From Owenia fusiformis (taxonomy: Eukaryota; Annelida; Polychaeta; Sabellida; Oweniidae), in NCBI GenBank assembly GCA_903813345.2, contig CAIIXF020000007.1, positions 11,353,730 through 11,417,729 on the forward strand: a stretch of 64,000 nt of DNA. Direction: 5' to 3'. The notes beneath the pieces were generated by a model. That model had not been told where the DNA came from, made no database searches, and saw only the letters and a program-made list of their open reading frames with translations. This document shows, piece after piece, positions 1-12,700 of this stretch (within the stretch, counting starts at the first letter, position 1; each line of letters begins with the position of its first letter). A program made the translations under genes and the position numbers.

Positions 1-755
1 GTATTTTTACCCTTAGTGTTTCTCCTATCTGACCCAGTCCTTTAATCTTGGAAGAAACCATAAATGCTCACCATAACATAAGGATCTTTCCAAGAACCTT
101 CCATGTTTTGCCACACCATGACCAAAGAAACTGTGATATACATGAACAGTGCTCACCATAAATAAATGACACCTGGATTTGCTGGAGTGAGGATTTCCCA
201 TGTTAAAAAGAAGAGCATTTTCAAGAGGTCATACGACTGTATTTTGAAAAATTTGAGGTGAAAAGTAGTATCTAATTGTATTTTCGAAATTCTGATATTC
301 TAGAATATTCTAGTAAGTGTGCCCCTAAAACCCCATGTTATCCCATGGATATGCTCATGTCATGGCTAATTGCTTAAGCCTATGCGGGATGACTAATGAT
401 GTGTAACTGAAGAACAGTGATTTCAAGTTGACACCAAAGGAAGAGGGGAGGGAGGAAAAAACATGAAGTGATATTCAAGGATAAATATTATAACCATTTG
501 ATTAACAGAAAACCTATTTTAAGTATTTTTACCCTTAGTGTTTCTCCTATCTGACCCAGTCCTTTAATCATGGAAGAAACCATAAATGCTCACCATAACA
601 TAAGGATCTTTCCAAGAACCTTCCATGTTTTGCCACACCATGACCAAAGAAACTGTGATATACATGAACAGTGCTCACCATAAATAAATGACACCTGGAT
701 TTGCTGGAGTGAGGATTTCCCATGTTAAAAAGAAGAGCATTTTCAAGAGGTCATA
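1..755. repeat. Direct duplication of a ~233-bp segment
   Basis: Positions 1-233 and 523-755 are nearly identical; one difference is visible (cttgg versus catgg near 47-51 and 569-573). The copies are separated by about 290 bp of unrelated AT-rich sequence. Both contain the left part of the Tc1-type miniature element annotated at 669-901, so the duplication copied a segment that already carried the transposon end. The first copy begins at or before the window edge, so its full length is unknown. Confidence 0.9.
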
Positions 756-901
756 CATCAGTGGATGAGAGTATACAAAATGTAAAATATACAAAACTTA
801 AGGGATGTGTATCTAGATATTATTGGAGAGTATGAAGTCTCAAATTACCATGGTCTGGAAATGGTGATAGAAAATGCAGGTGTTATTTATGGTGAGCACT
901 T
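669..901. mobile_element. Tc1/mariner-type miniature element (233 bp)
   Basis: The ends are inverted: AGTGCTCACCATAAATAA at 670-687 matches TTATTTATGGTGAGCACT at 883-900. The interior is clearly related to the element at 2749-2985, sharing the stretch around gatttgctggagtgagg and the following ~150 bp. That relative has CAGT-type termini and TA flanks, which is why I place this copy in the same Tc1/mariner-like group. TA target duplications are not preserved here. It has no coding capacity. Confidence 0.7.
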
Positions 902-937
902 TAGTCATAGGCAGATGGGCAATATTTATCATTTTAA

Positions 938-1092
938 ATAAAGATGGCAGTGCAATCTGTGTTACATATCCTAGATAAGAGGAAATACCCCAGAAGTCAT
1001 AGATGTCATCTTTATATACAGAAAGGGTCATCTATGAATTCTGAAATATTTCCTCTTTAAATATGTAATTCTACTACTGCTGCCATCTTTAT
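938..1092. mobile_element. Small foldback repeat with AAGATGGCAG ends
   Basis: ATAAAGATGGCAG at 938-950 is inverted as CTGCCATCTTTAT at 1080-1092. A related pair of ends lies near 49020-49060 and 49445-49475 in an AAAS intron, so this looks like a small dispersed family. There is no coding capacity and no clear target duplication. The interior (about 975-1065) contains a second imperfect palindrome, aagaggaaata.../...tatttcctctt. Confidence 0.45.
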
Positions 1093-1620
1093 GTCGGCCT
1101 AAAACCTATGTATATATTTGTTCAATATCTCAGATGCGAGTAGAAATAATCTTGATTTACTTCATTAAAAAAAATTCACAATTCAATCAAACTGATGTCA
1201 TATTTGGAATCTATATGTAAAATTACATTTAGAAATGTGGTTTTGAAAAGAGTTTATCAACTTTGAAAATTTAATTTTCTTTGAAAATGTGACTTCTAGG
1301 TCGGGGAGATTCCCCATAGACCCCATGTTGTAAAACCACAAAAAGTGAAATATCTTTTCTTGTGTTGGGCAGATAATATTTTCTTTTACTGGACATATGT
1401 TAATTTGTACAACTATCAGATACATAAGGGTAATATGAAAAGTGAACCACTAAAACTGATGCATATTCTAGTTTAAGGGAATTTTGTAATACCCTGCCAT
1501 GTTAATTACCCCGAATCCGCCACCTGGTGGCGAAACTGGTAACTACCTACTCGCATCTGAGTAATTAAAGATCTAGCAAGCACTGAGGCCAACAAAAAAT
1601 TGTTTCAATTTTAGAAAATT

Positions 1621-2108
1621 GGCTTTGTATAAAAACCTCCTACCTCATACCCACCTACCCACCTACGTGGGACATGATACAGTCATTGAAGGGTTCAATT
1701 TTAAAGATTTTTAAATCTCAAAATAGCTCTAATTATTAACATTTCTACAATTCCGGCTTTATTTTATGACTAGACAGATAACAGATCCATAAATAAAGGC
1801 ATATGGGTGCATTGTAATGTGTAATGACCTGAGGGCACCCCAGGGGAATAACTAACTAACTAACTAACGACCGCGAGCATGGGTCCAACAAGCCAGATAA
1901 AGAAATTGAAAGAAAGTGTGCTAAATTCGATGCCCCGAGTGGGAATCGAACCCAGTTGAGCTGTAGTAGCAACTTGCTATCAAGGGTCGTTACAAATGCA
2001 TCTATAATTCATCATAAACTAAGATTTAATAAACTGAGATCTTTAAAATTGAACTCTTCAAAGACTGTATCATGTCCAACATTCGTGGGTAGGTGGGTAT
2101 GAGGTAGG
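1621..2108. mobile_element. Mutator-like miniature element, copy 1 (right end truncated)
   Basis: About 85-90% similar by eye to the better preserved copy at 9317-9781. It begins with GGCTTTGTATAAAAA at 1621. The right inverted end stops at 2108 (tgggtatgaggtagg), lacking the final ~14 bp present in the other copy. The interior carries a short TAAC tandem run near 1852-1868 and a tRNA-like B-box on the minus strand near 1935-1955. Confidence 0.75.
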
Positions 2109-2613
2109 AACTGCTATGGAGATATCTTAAGGGAAGTGCATCATAGCATTGAATAAAGAATATAAGGGGTAAAACATAAGAATATAAGGGATTGAGAAAT
2201 TTTAAGAAAATAAAAGAATATTGGGGTACCAGAAATATTGACTGTGAAGGTGAAAATATGAAACTCAAGGAATATGAAGTCAAAAATAAATGGAATATGA
2301 AATAGTACTGACCATGTTGTACCCCTGTCATGTCATGTCTATTATGCTGTTTTAGTTAGTAATACATGATGTTCATATCTTGGAGTGTGGGGAGAAAGTG
2401 TATTAAAAAAATGAACACATTGTCTCTGTACAGTTTGTATAATTGAAATGAAATAAAGTAATATAAATAATGTTTATTATATTATATTCTTTGAAGGTAT
2501 ATTGATCATGTGACATCCATCAGAAACCTCTGATTTCTAATAGCAACTGAGAGACAACGTATATTTAATTTGACATGACTGCAGGCCCCATGCCTTGTAT
2601 TAAGGGTGTTATA

Positions 2614-3390
2614 CAGGGTGGTCAAAAAATGGAAACCCTGCATTTTCCTCATAACTTTGTCATTTTAAGAAACTACTCCCTGATATTTCACACATTTGTA
2701 CATCATTCGATTTCCTACCACCTATATTCCATGACCATCAGACTTATACAGTTGGGGACATAAATAAATGACAGGTGGATTTGCTGAAGTGAGGATTTCC
2801 CATGTTAAAAATAAGAGAATTTACAAGAGGCCATAAATCAGTGGATGAGATTATACAAAATGTAAAATATACAAATTTTAAGGGATATGTATCTAGACAA
2901 TATTGGAAATTATGGGCTTTCAGACCACCATAATTAGGAAATGGTGATCGAAAATCGACCTGTCATTTATTTTTGTCCCCAACTGTAGTCACAATTTTAC
3001 ATCACTTTGAACAACGTGCAACATGCTTCAGGTTTGGCCATCATCATGCGGTTGGCAAACCTGCTCAGTTGTCAATGACCCGAATGCATTCCTCAGCAGG
3101 AATGTAATTGTCTTAAGGTCATAATTCTCATATGCTCTATTTTTGCCATATCGCCCCAGGTGGGGACATTTTGGATGACGTGTGCAGGTTTGCCTACAGT
3201 GCAATAGTGGCCACTGGGGCATGTTCTTTAAAGTGCTGTAACATTGTGACTATCTATCTGGTCATGAAATGTAGTAGGCTAGTAGGAAATTGAATGATGT
3301 ACAAATGTATAAAATATCAGGGAATTATTTCCTGAAATGACAAAGACATGAGCAAAATGGCATAAGGGTTTCCATTTTTTTACCACCCTG
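2614..3390. mobile_element. Mariner-like non-autonomous element with long inverted ends
   Basis: It starts CAGGGTGGTCAAAAAATGG at 2614 and ends with the inverse (ccattttttTACCACCCTG) at 3390, flanked on both sides by TA (2612-2613 and 3391-3392). The inverted arms run about 120 bp (to ~2730 and from ~3270). A second, smaller element (2749-2985) has inserted just inside the left arm. The interior from 2990 to 3250 has no recognisable transposase. TA flanks and CAGGG-type ends are typical of the Tc1/mariner superfamily. Confidence 0.8.
2749..2985. mobile_element. Nested Tc1/mariner-type MITE (237 bp, TA duplication)
   Basis: Termini CAGTTGGGGACATAAATAAA at the left and the inverse (ttatttttgtccccaactg) at the right, flanked by TA at 2747-2748 and 2986-2987. 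Arms are about 28 bp. The CAGT...ACTG ends with TA duplication are diagnostic for Tc1/mariner. The copy is a relative of 669-901 and sits inside the 2614-3390 element, so it inserted later. Confidence 0.88.
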
Positions 3391-3799
3391 TATATGGAGG
3401 TGTTAACATATCCAAGTATATTTATTAATTTTCAGAAATTCATAAATCGAAGCCCATAATGATTTGGACTTTTCCATGGGGTTCGCATTTTCTGATTTGA
3501 AAAATGAGATCACGCTCATGTATTAAGAACAGCAATTGAATGCATGAATAAATCCAATATATATCTTTTATCGACTCTTTAGATGTCATATCATGACATA
3601 ATCCAATCCATGAAGCCCTTTTCAAATAATGTTCAATATTTCACTTTCTACGTGACTTTTATGTATAAGTCTTGCAAATGAAATGTCTGTAATCATTGAT
3701 AAAAATGGAAAACTTCTTTGATTCCTAAGTGCATGAAGTGAGGGAACTGATTTGTAAATATATTTATCTATTTTTGAATTGGATTTTTGAATACACAAT

Positions 3800-6700
3800 T
3801 TAAAGTTTGATGGCGAGGCACTTATGGCAAAATTGGAAAACCCATTTGCATTTTTTATGGGAAGGTACAGATGGCCACATTGGAAAACCAAATTGAATGT
3901 TTGAATGAAAGGCACACATGACCATATTTAAAACACAATTTAATGTTTTTTTAAAGCATGCCATTGGCAATTGAATGTTTAATGGGAAGGCACAAATGGT
4001 AACATTGGAAAACTCAACTACATTTTTGATGGAAAGGCATAAATGGCAACATTGAAAAACACAATTGAAGGTTTGATGGGAAGGCACAAATGGCAACATT
4101 AGTTAAACACCATTGAACATTTGATGGGAAGGTACAAAAGGCAACATTTGAAAACATAGTTGAACCTTTGATTAGAAGACACAAAATGGCAACAATTGAA
4201 AACCAAATTGAATCTGTGATGAGAAAGCACAAATGGCAACGCTTGAAAACACAATTGAACCTGTGAAGGGAAGGCACAAATGGCAACGCTTGAAAAGACA
4301 ATTGAATCTGTGATGGGAAGGCACAAATGGCAACGCTTGAAAAGACAATTGAATCTGTGATGGTAAAGCACAAATGGCAACGCTTGAAAAGACAACTGAA
4401 TCTGTGATGGGAAGGCACAAATGGCAACGCTTGAAAACACAATTGAACCTGTGAAGGGAAGGCACAAATGGCAACGCTTGAAAAGACAATTGAATCTGTG
4501 ATGGGAAGGCACAAATGGCAACGCTTGAAAAGACAACTGAATCTGTAATGGGAAAGCACAAATGGCAATGTTTGAAAAGACAACTGAATCTTTAATGGGA
4601 AGGCACAAATGGCAACGCTTGAAAAGACAACTGAATCTGTAATGGGAAGGCACAAATGGCAACGCTTGAAAAGACAATTGAATCTGTGATGGGAAAGCAC
4701 AAATGGGATCCCTTGAAAAGACAACTGAATCTGTGATGAGAAAGCACAAATGGCAATGCTTGAAAACACAATTGAACCTGTGAAGGCACAGATGGCAACA
4801 CTTGAAAACACAATTGAACCTGTGAAGGGAAGGCACAAATGGCAACTCTTGAAAAGACAATTGAATCTGTTATGGGAAGGAACAAATGGCAACGCTTGAA
4901 AACACAATTGTACCTGTGAAGGGAAGGCACAAATGGCAACGCTTGAAAACACAATTGAATCTGTGATGGCAAGGCACAAATGGCAACGCTTGAAAAGACA
5001 ACTGAATCTGTAATGGGAAGGCACAAATGGCAACGCTTGAAAAGACAATTGAATCTGTGATGGGAAGGCACAAATGGCAACGCTTGAAAAGACAACTGAA
5101 TCTTTGATGGGAAGGCACAAATGACAACGCTTGAAAAGACAACTGAATCTGTAATGGGGAGTCACAAATGGCAACGCTTGAAAAGACAAATGAATCTGTA
5201 ATGGGAAGGCACAAATGACAACGCTTGAAAAGACAATTGAATCTGTGATGGGAAAGCACAAATGGGATCCCTTGAAAAGACAACTGAATCTGTGATGGGA
5301 AGGCACAAATGACAACGCTTGAAAAAGACAATTGAATCTGTGATGGGAAAGCACAAATGGGATCCCTTGAAAAGACAACTGAATCTGTGATGAGAAAGCA
5401 CAAATGGCAATGCTTGAAAACACAATTGGACCTGTGAAGGCACAAATGGCAATGCTTGAAAACACAATTGAACCTGTGAAGGGAAGGCACAAATAACAAC
5501 GCTTGAAAAGACAATTGAATCTGTGATGGGAAGGCACAAATGGCAATGCTTGAAAAGACAACTGAATCTTTAATGGGAAGGCACAAATGGCAACGCTTGA
5601 AAAGACAACTGAATCTGTAATGGTAAGGCACAAATGGCAACGCTTGAAAAGACAAATGAATCTGTAATGGGAAGGCACAAATGACAACGCTTGAAAAGAC
5701 AATTGAATCTGTGATGGGAAAGCACAAATGGGATCCCTTGAAAAGACAACTGAATCTGTGATGAGAAAGCACAAATGGCAATGCTTGAAAACACAATTGA
5801 ACCTGTGAAGGCACAAATGGCAACGCTTGAAAACACAATTGAACCTGTGAAGGGAAGGCACAAATAACAACGCTTGAAAAGACAATTGAATCTGTGATGG
5901 GAAGGCACAAATGGCAACGCTTGAAAAGACAACTGAATCTTTAATGGGAAGGCACAAATGGCAACGCTTGAAAAGACAACTGAATCTGTAATGGGAAGGC
6001 ACAAATGGCAACGCTTGAAAACACAATTGAATCTGTGATGGCAAGGCACAAATGGCAATGCTTGAAAAGACAATTGAATCTGTGATGGGAAGGCACAAAT
6101 GGCAACGCTTGAAAAGACAATTGAATCTGTGATGAGAAAGCACAAATGGCAACGCTTGAAAAGACAATTGAACCTGTGAAGGGAAGGCACAAATGGCAAC
6201 GCTTGAAAAGACAATTGAATCTGTGATGGGAAGGCACAAATGGCAACGCTTGAAAAGACAATTGAATCTGTGATGGGAAGGCACAAATTGCAATGCTTGA
6301 AAAGACAATTGAATCTGTAATGGGAAGGCACAAATGGCAACGCTTGAAAAGACAATTGAATCTGTGATGGCAAGGGACAAATGGCAACACTTGAAAAGAC
6401 AGTTGAATCTGTGATGATAAGGCACCAATGGCAACGCTTGAAAAGACAACTGAAACTGTGATGGGAAGGCACAAATGGCAACGCTTGAAAAGACAATTGA
6501 ATCTGTGATGAGAAGGCACAAATGGCAACGCTTGAAAACACAATTGAACCTGTGAAGGGAAGGCACAAATGGCAACGCTTGAAAACAAAATTGAATCTGC
6601 GATGAGAAGGCACAAATGGCAATGCTTGAAAAGACAATTGAATCTGTGATGGGAAGGCACAAATGGCAACTTTTGAAAACACAATTGAATCTGTGATGAG

Positions 6701-7050
6701 AAGGCACAACTGGCAATGCTTGAAAACACAACTGGCAACATTGGGAAAAACATTTGAATCTTTGTTGGAAAGGCACAAATTTCTTTAATAATTAGGTTAT
6801 TGTTATTTATTTCCATATTATTCAACATAATTATTTACATATATTGTGAGGGGCCGTTGTTATATAGCATTATTGGCCCCCCAAGGCACAAATGTAAATA
6901 TTGGGAAACATGGTTGATAAATAACGACAAGAAAAAACATAACTGAATCTTCAACAGGATATTTAAAAAACATTGAGTTCTGAAAATATTTGTTGTCAGG
7001 AAAGCCCAAATGATAACAATGGAAAACAGTTAAATCTTTGATTGGATGGT
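3800..7050. repeat. 47-bp tandem satellite array (~60-70 units)
   Basis: The unit is 47 bp, built around gggaaggcacaaatggcaac followed by gcttgaaaagacaattgaat and ctgtgat. Central units (about 4200-6720) are highly similar; units at both edges (3800-4150 and 6880-7050) are strongly diverged, as expected for an array homogenised by unequal exchange. Some units are shortened (for example near 4785, 5445 and 5805). Higher-order blocks recur: the stretch around 4640-4840 reappears near 5210-5270 and 5680-5870, marked by the variant gggatcccttg. Because 47 is not a multiple of 3 and the minus strand of the unit has no stop, all three minus frames stay open, giving overlapping apparent ORFs up to 920 codons. 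I regard these as by-products and not genes. Confidence 0.93.
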
Positions 7051-7054
7051 GCAC

Positions 7055-9316
7055 TTACTGGAAGGCCATTCATCTGTTCATATGTATGCCTCAAATAGCA
7101 TCTGTAAAAAAATGTTGACCTTTTTATACTTTTTTACTGTATTATCAGATTATAGCCTCAGTTAGAGAACTCTGGTGTCAAGAAAGGTATTAAAGGCATT
7201 TGCATTTTCACCTGTACATAATATATACAGATTTGAGACACAATTCATTATATCCCCATATAATAACAGGGGATAAAAGCTATCATGGGCACTTACTTCA
7301 GGCATCAATTGGTGTTGGATACTGGACATCTGTCTTCCATTCAAGTCATTTAAGTGTGGTGATCATCATAATCATTAGAAGCCCCGCCCCTCAATGTCTA
7401 ATCCACTATGCTTGCACACTGAGTAAGTAACGGAATAAAATCTGAGTGTCAGGCTAGTAAGCCGAATCTTGTATATCATACAGAAAATCCGAGAGAGATG
7501 AGGGACTTCTAATGTCGGCTGCTGGTGTCCTACTGCTTTTTTATTCCTTTTTATTTGTGTGTTCTTTTAGATTGTATTTAAAGATGTTAATAGATAAGTA
7601 GTTTTTATTTTGAATCCTCAACGTAAAGGTTGTAAGACTCTCCTAATAAGGGTCTCATTACAACTGATTAAAATTTTAATTTATTAAGTGGTAAGTTGAA
7701 GTAAGGGAGGTTAAGGAAATGAATAACCTGATCAATTGTTAAAATTTTAGTTTAATGAAATTGCAAGCATGATAAGTGAATAAACAGTTTTTCCTTTACC
7801 AGGTGAGCCATCTTTTCAACTTAAAGAGGCAATAGCTTGTAATTTTACTTTTATCTTTAAAAGAGATAATTGAAACTTACACAATGAATAGACTTGAAAA
7901 CAAACCTTCTTTACTGAAAGTAGTATTAACAATTGAATTGAAAAGAAGCTCTCTAGAAAGCAGTATGATAAGTTCCAAAATTGAAAAACACATTTTCAGT
8001 TTGAAAAGACAATTAATTAATTTTTACATGATCATTTTTTCAAGCTTCAATGATTGCAGAAAAGAGGGTTTAAGCCAAGAGAAGATTTGAGATGTCAAAA
8101 TTACAGTTACTACCCATTTAATAAAAACAGAAGATTGTTGGAACAAACAAGCCCTTAGTTTTAAGACTATGTCACTTTATGAAAATTTGAATTTTGGAAT
8201 TGAACAAATAGTATATATTACTGTATTACAATGAGGTTATTGGGGTAAATAAAACTAAAAGAATACAATGTACAAGTCAGAAAAATATGTGATGAGCTCC
8301 ACTTTTTCTGATAAGAGTTTCACAACCTCAAACGCTTTGAAATAATGTTCATAAAATGTTTAAAATTATTGTCTGGTTGTCCATATCCGTTTTCCTATAT
8401 CACCTGCTTGTAGGAGTGGCAAGCAAACAAATTCAGCTTTGTGGAATGTTTAAATATTTTACAAATAAAGACATTCTGTCTTGCATTGGGTACTACTGTT
8501 AAGTTCAGCAAAAACGATTAATAATTTAAGTATTTTTGTTTCCATGTAATATAGCTTATGCCACAAGTGCAAAATATACCCAATATGTGCATTAACAAAA
8601 GAGCATTTGAGAGTCATTTCTTAAAATTGTCTCCCTCTATCTTTCATGAAAATTCATAAATTGTATCAAGGTAACTGTCCAGAAATTTTAAGCTTCATTC
8701 GACTAAACTTACACAGTAAAACCTGTCTTCACACACAGGTTTCAGTGTACATTCATTCTGCATGGCCACATCAGGTATATCTTGCAACAGTGGTATGCAG
8801 AGCAGGTATCCAATACAATGTTATTCATACTTACCATCTTTGGCATTAACATGGTACTCTTTTTCTGATGATATGATTCCAGTTTCCAGTTGATTTTTTC
8901 TGACGAATATGGCTATCAGTTGTTCATTTTTCATCTGTTAATCCAAATATTTCTTTTCCAACTGCATCGTTTGTATTGAGTTATCCACTTTTGAAATGTT
9001 CACAAAAATAGTTCTTCAGGTCATTCTTAATTTCCAATGTTGAATTGACATTCATTTTCAGTTTTATTGCTGTACATTTTTGTATTCTTGTTATTCTAAT
9101 CCTCTGGAATTTCACCATCTTCAATGTTCATATTTGTTTTATTAATTTTCATGACAAATTATCCATCTTTATCAATATTCTCAATGTTCCTACATTCCAC
9201 AATCTCTTGTTTTCACCAAGCAGTATCAATAAATGCTCTCATAAATAAAAATCCTGTTTTTTATTGTTTCCATGGATTTGTAATATCCTGATTTGAAAAG
9301 CACACACATTTTTTAG
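7055..9316. other. Non-coding AT-rich spacer
   Basis: I see no exon-like ORF, RNA gene or well-bounded repeat here. Short ORFs are AT-rich, low-complexity and lack family resemblance. Confidence 0.6.
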
Positions 9317-9781
9317 GGCTTCGTATAAAAAACCTTCTACCTCATAACCACCTATGTGGAACATGATACAGTCATTGAAGGGTTCAATTTTAAAGATTAT
9401 TAAATCTCAAAATAGCTCAAATTATTAACATTTCTACAATTCCAGTTTTATTTTATCACTAGACAGATGACAGATCAATAAATAAAGGCATATGGATGCA
9501 TTTTAATGTGTAATGACCTGAGGGCGCCCCAGGGGAATAAATAACTAACGACCGCGAGCATAGGTCCAACAAGTCAGATAAAGGAATTGAAAGAAAGTGT
9601 GCTAAATTCGATGCCACGAGTGGGAATCGAACCCAGCTGGGATGTAGTAGCAACGTCAAGGGTTGTTACAAATGCATCTATAATTCATCCTAAACTAAGA
9701 TCTTTAAAATTGAACCCTGCAAAGACTGCATCATGTCCCACGTACGTGGGTAGGTGGGTATGAGGTTTTTTATACAAAGCC
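9317..9781. mobile_element. Mutator-like MITE with 9-bp target duplication
   Basis: A 465-bp element with ~90-bp inverted ends: ggcttcgtataaaaaacc at the left and the inverse of ggctttgtataaaaaacc at the right. It is flanked by the perfect 9-bp direct repeat ATTTTTTAG (9308-9316 and 9782-9790). Long inverted ends plus a 9-bp duplication fit the Mutator superfamily. The minus strand of the interior carries GGTTCGATTCCCACTCGGGG near 9625, a close match to a tRNA T-arm/B-box. No coding capacity. A second, truncated copy lies at 1621-2108. Confidence 0.82.
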
Positions 9782-9790
9782 ATTTTTTAG

Positions 9791-12700
9791 TAATAAAGAA
9801 ATTTCCTGATGGCAAATTCCCTTAATTCAAATCCTTTTTTATGAAATATCATAGATTTTTTACAATAGCACAATACTCAGGTTTTGGGTTTTCAGTAAAA
9901 ACCCAGATTTTCTAATGATAAATTCCCTACTAATCAAAACCCCATTTTTAAGAATTTTTCTCAATAAGTTCTCAGATTTCTAATATAAAACAGTCTGATT
10001 TGATTTTCAAAAACAAGACTTAAACCTGCTAAACTGACTTCTACTTGAAATGCATTTGTTTTCCAAAATAGCTGTGTTCATTAATAAACATTTTCAAATA
10101 GTTTTGTGATAATGAATATATTTGATAATGTTCTTAATTTGGATTGGTAAATGTTAAAAATCATGTCGATCAATTTTCCAGTATATAACAAGAATGTTAT
10201 CAGAAAAATAAATCTTGTTTTAGAAACTACCAATTCATATAGTTCAGGATAGAATATAACATGAAGTTCATAGGTTTTGATACTGTAACAATTACATACT
10301 ATAATGGACTGGGCTTCCAAAATCCACATCTAGGAGGCCTGGCCAGTGCAATGTAAAATATTTTCTCAGATTCAGTTCAGGCTACCAGAGTTTAATATTT
10401 TTGTTTAGTTCAAAAATAGATGGTGCTGATGAAGCTAAACTAAATTGACCTTCAGCATTCAATGTTTTAATCCTCTTAATTCATCTTTAAAAAAAATGAT
10501 ATCATGTGAAGATTTTTACATTATCATCCCACCCTCCAAACATTTGACCACTCAATTGGACATTCAACTAATAATTAACTTTGATTGGCCTTATTGTAGA
10601 AACTGGAAATCCTCCATATCCAACTCACTAATCCCTATACCAACAAGAAATATTTTATTTTATAATGTACATTTATTTCTAATATAAATTGGTATGTCAC
10701 AATGGAAATTCATCAATTAATCAATTGGTGTCTCAAAAATAAGAAACTGCTTTAAATCTTAGCTATATCTTTTCCCTAAGTCTTATGAGAGAACATCGGT
10801 CCTCATAAATATGTAAATAAACATCTCAGTTGTGTGGCCAATATGGCTTTCAGAGCATAACAATTCCAAAAAGAGTGCTTCACTATTTCAGCATCCTTTG
10901 ATGTGAAACAAAATTTGAAATTTGTATGTTATTTGGGAGTCAAAAATACAGCAAGCTTTAGCGATATTAATTATTTTTGAGACACCTTTTAACATATACA
11001 GGTAGCCTGAATTTTCTCATAAGCAGAGGCATGTAACTGCTAAAATTACAGAACTACACAAAATAGAATTAGCATAAACAATCTAAATCCACCCCTGATG
11101 TGCAATTAACAGGGAAATATCAAAGATAGTATGTATACTGTAAGTAATTTTGGTAAAATTTGCCAAGGTAAAATTTTACTGTTTCCCCAAATTTCGAGTT
11201 GACAAAATTCTACATAAATCATTGAATTAGTCTATGCTTTAGTTTAGAACACTAATTTTGCCAAGTTGTTATTAAAGTATCAACAAAAGTAAACATTTAT
11301 CTGGTAAATTTCTGTAACATACAGCAGTGAATCTTATTAGTCCTAGACCACTGTGCCAATATGTAATGTACACAACAATATCTGAATTTAGCCTTAACAC
11401 TCCACATTCACCTTCAAATATTTGCATATCGGAGAGAGGATGGAGCATTTTAGTTGGAATACAATTTGATTTTAAAACAGTTCCTTCAACATTCCACAGC
11501 TGGATGACCCAAACTGCAGTTACTATCATTCAAGATGGTGGTCAAAATTCTTTCGTTTTCAATAAACCTCTGATTACAGCTAAACTAAGTTGAATCTGGA
11601 TTCCAAATGTTTCGCCGTGTAAAATTATAAAGTTAGGATTGGAGGTAGTCACAAGAAAACATTCAAAGCAAGTTTTTGAAAGTTTCCATGTGAATGTTTA
11701 CAGTCATAACTTTATTAGTTTACATGGCGAAACATTTGGAATCCAGATTCAACTTAGTTTAGCTGAAATTATTGGTTTATCTTGAGTGATACTAACTGCA
11801 GTTAGGGTCATCAAGCTGTGGAACACTGTCCTTGGACAATCAGATTCTTTATTTGGCTAGTGGCTACTGATCACACACAAATACCTGAAAATCTGCACTG
11901 TTTATTGTTTAGCATTATCACACCCAAGTAACTCTTGAATGGCCACTGGGCACTTAGCATGATCATATCCTAATGACATTGTCAAACAAGAATCACTAGT
12001 GTGTCTATACATTACAAGCTTGCTTTATATCCTATACCCTTGTCAGTTTATACTTAATTGACATGGAATAGAATCAATTTTTGAAGTTGTAAATCCATTG
12101 CAAACTTGCGACTTAAAATCAACAAGCCGCCATCTTTGACATTTATGGTTATAGTGAACAGGGGGAATATCCCAAAATTCACAGCTGAACCTATCATGAA
12201 GGTTTATCTTTATATAGGGATAGATTCAACAATGAATCCTGGAGTATTTCCTCTTCTTATTATACTGTGAACATCAAATTCCACACACCTAAATGAAACA
12301 ACATTCAATTACAAATGGAGGTTTATATGACATTTGAAATGTTATACGACAGCTCAATCAAATTTCAAATTTCTTTTCGAGGCAAATGTATTTGTAAAAT
12401 CTGATAATATTGCCTTTATACAGTCATTCACTAATTCTATTTCCAAGAGAAAGTATTCACTTGTGAAAGCTATGTCAAAGAATGTGACTTAATCTATAAT
12501 CATCACTTTCATCAATTTTTTGCGATTTTGACATTTCAAGTTGTTGGTCTAGCTAAAGGCTAACATGTATTTACAAAGCTTTTTTTTTATTCCCACCACC
12601 AGTGGGACAGATAGAAATGTTATGTACAGTTTCTCTGGGTTGGTCCCCCAAGAACACAATGTCAAGTGACATAGCCTCCCTCACTGTCACTGCATGCACT

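Noticed and set aside
3028-3222. Possible transposase fragment within the mariner-like element
   Set aside because: The 64-codon frame lacks any DDE/D motif or helix-turn-helix that I can recognise.
4014-6828. Very long minus-strand ORFs (up to 920 codons) with a 47-residue repeat
   Set aside because: All three minus frames are open because the 47-bp unit has no minus stop. There is no signal of coding selection, splice context or known domain, so they are shadows of a satellite.
3800-7050. CRISPR-like array
   Set aside because: The repeats are contiguous without unique spacers, and the window is clearly eukaryotic.
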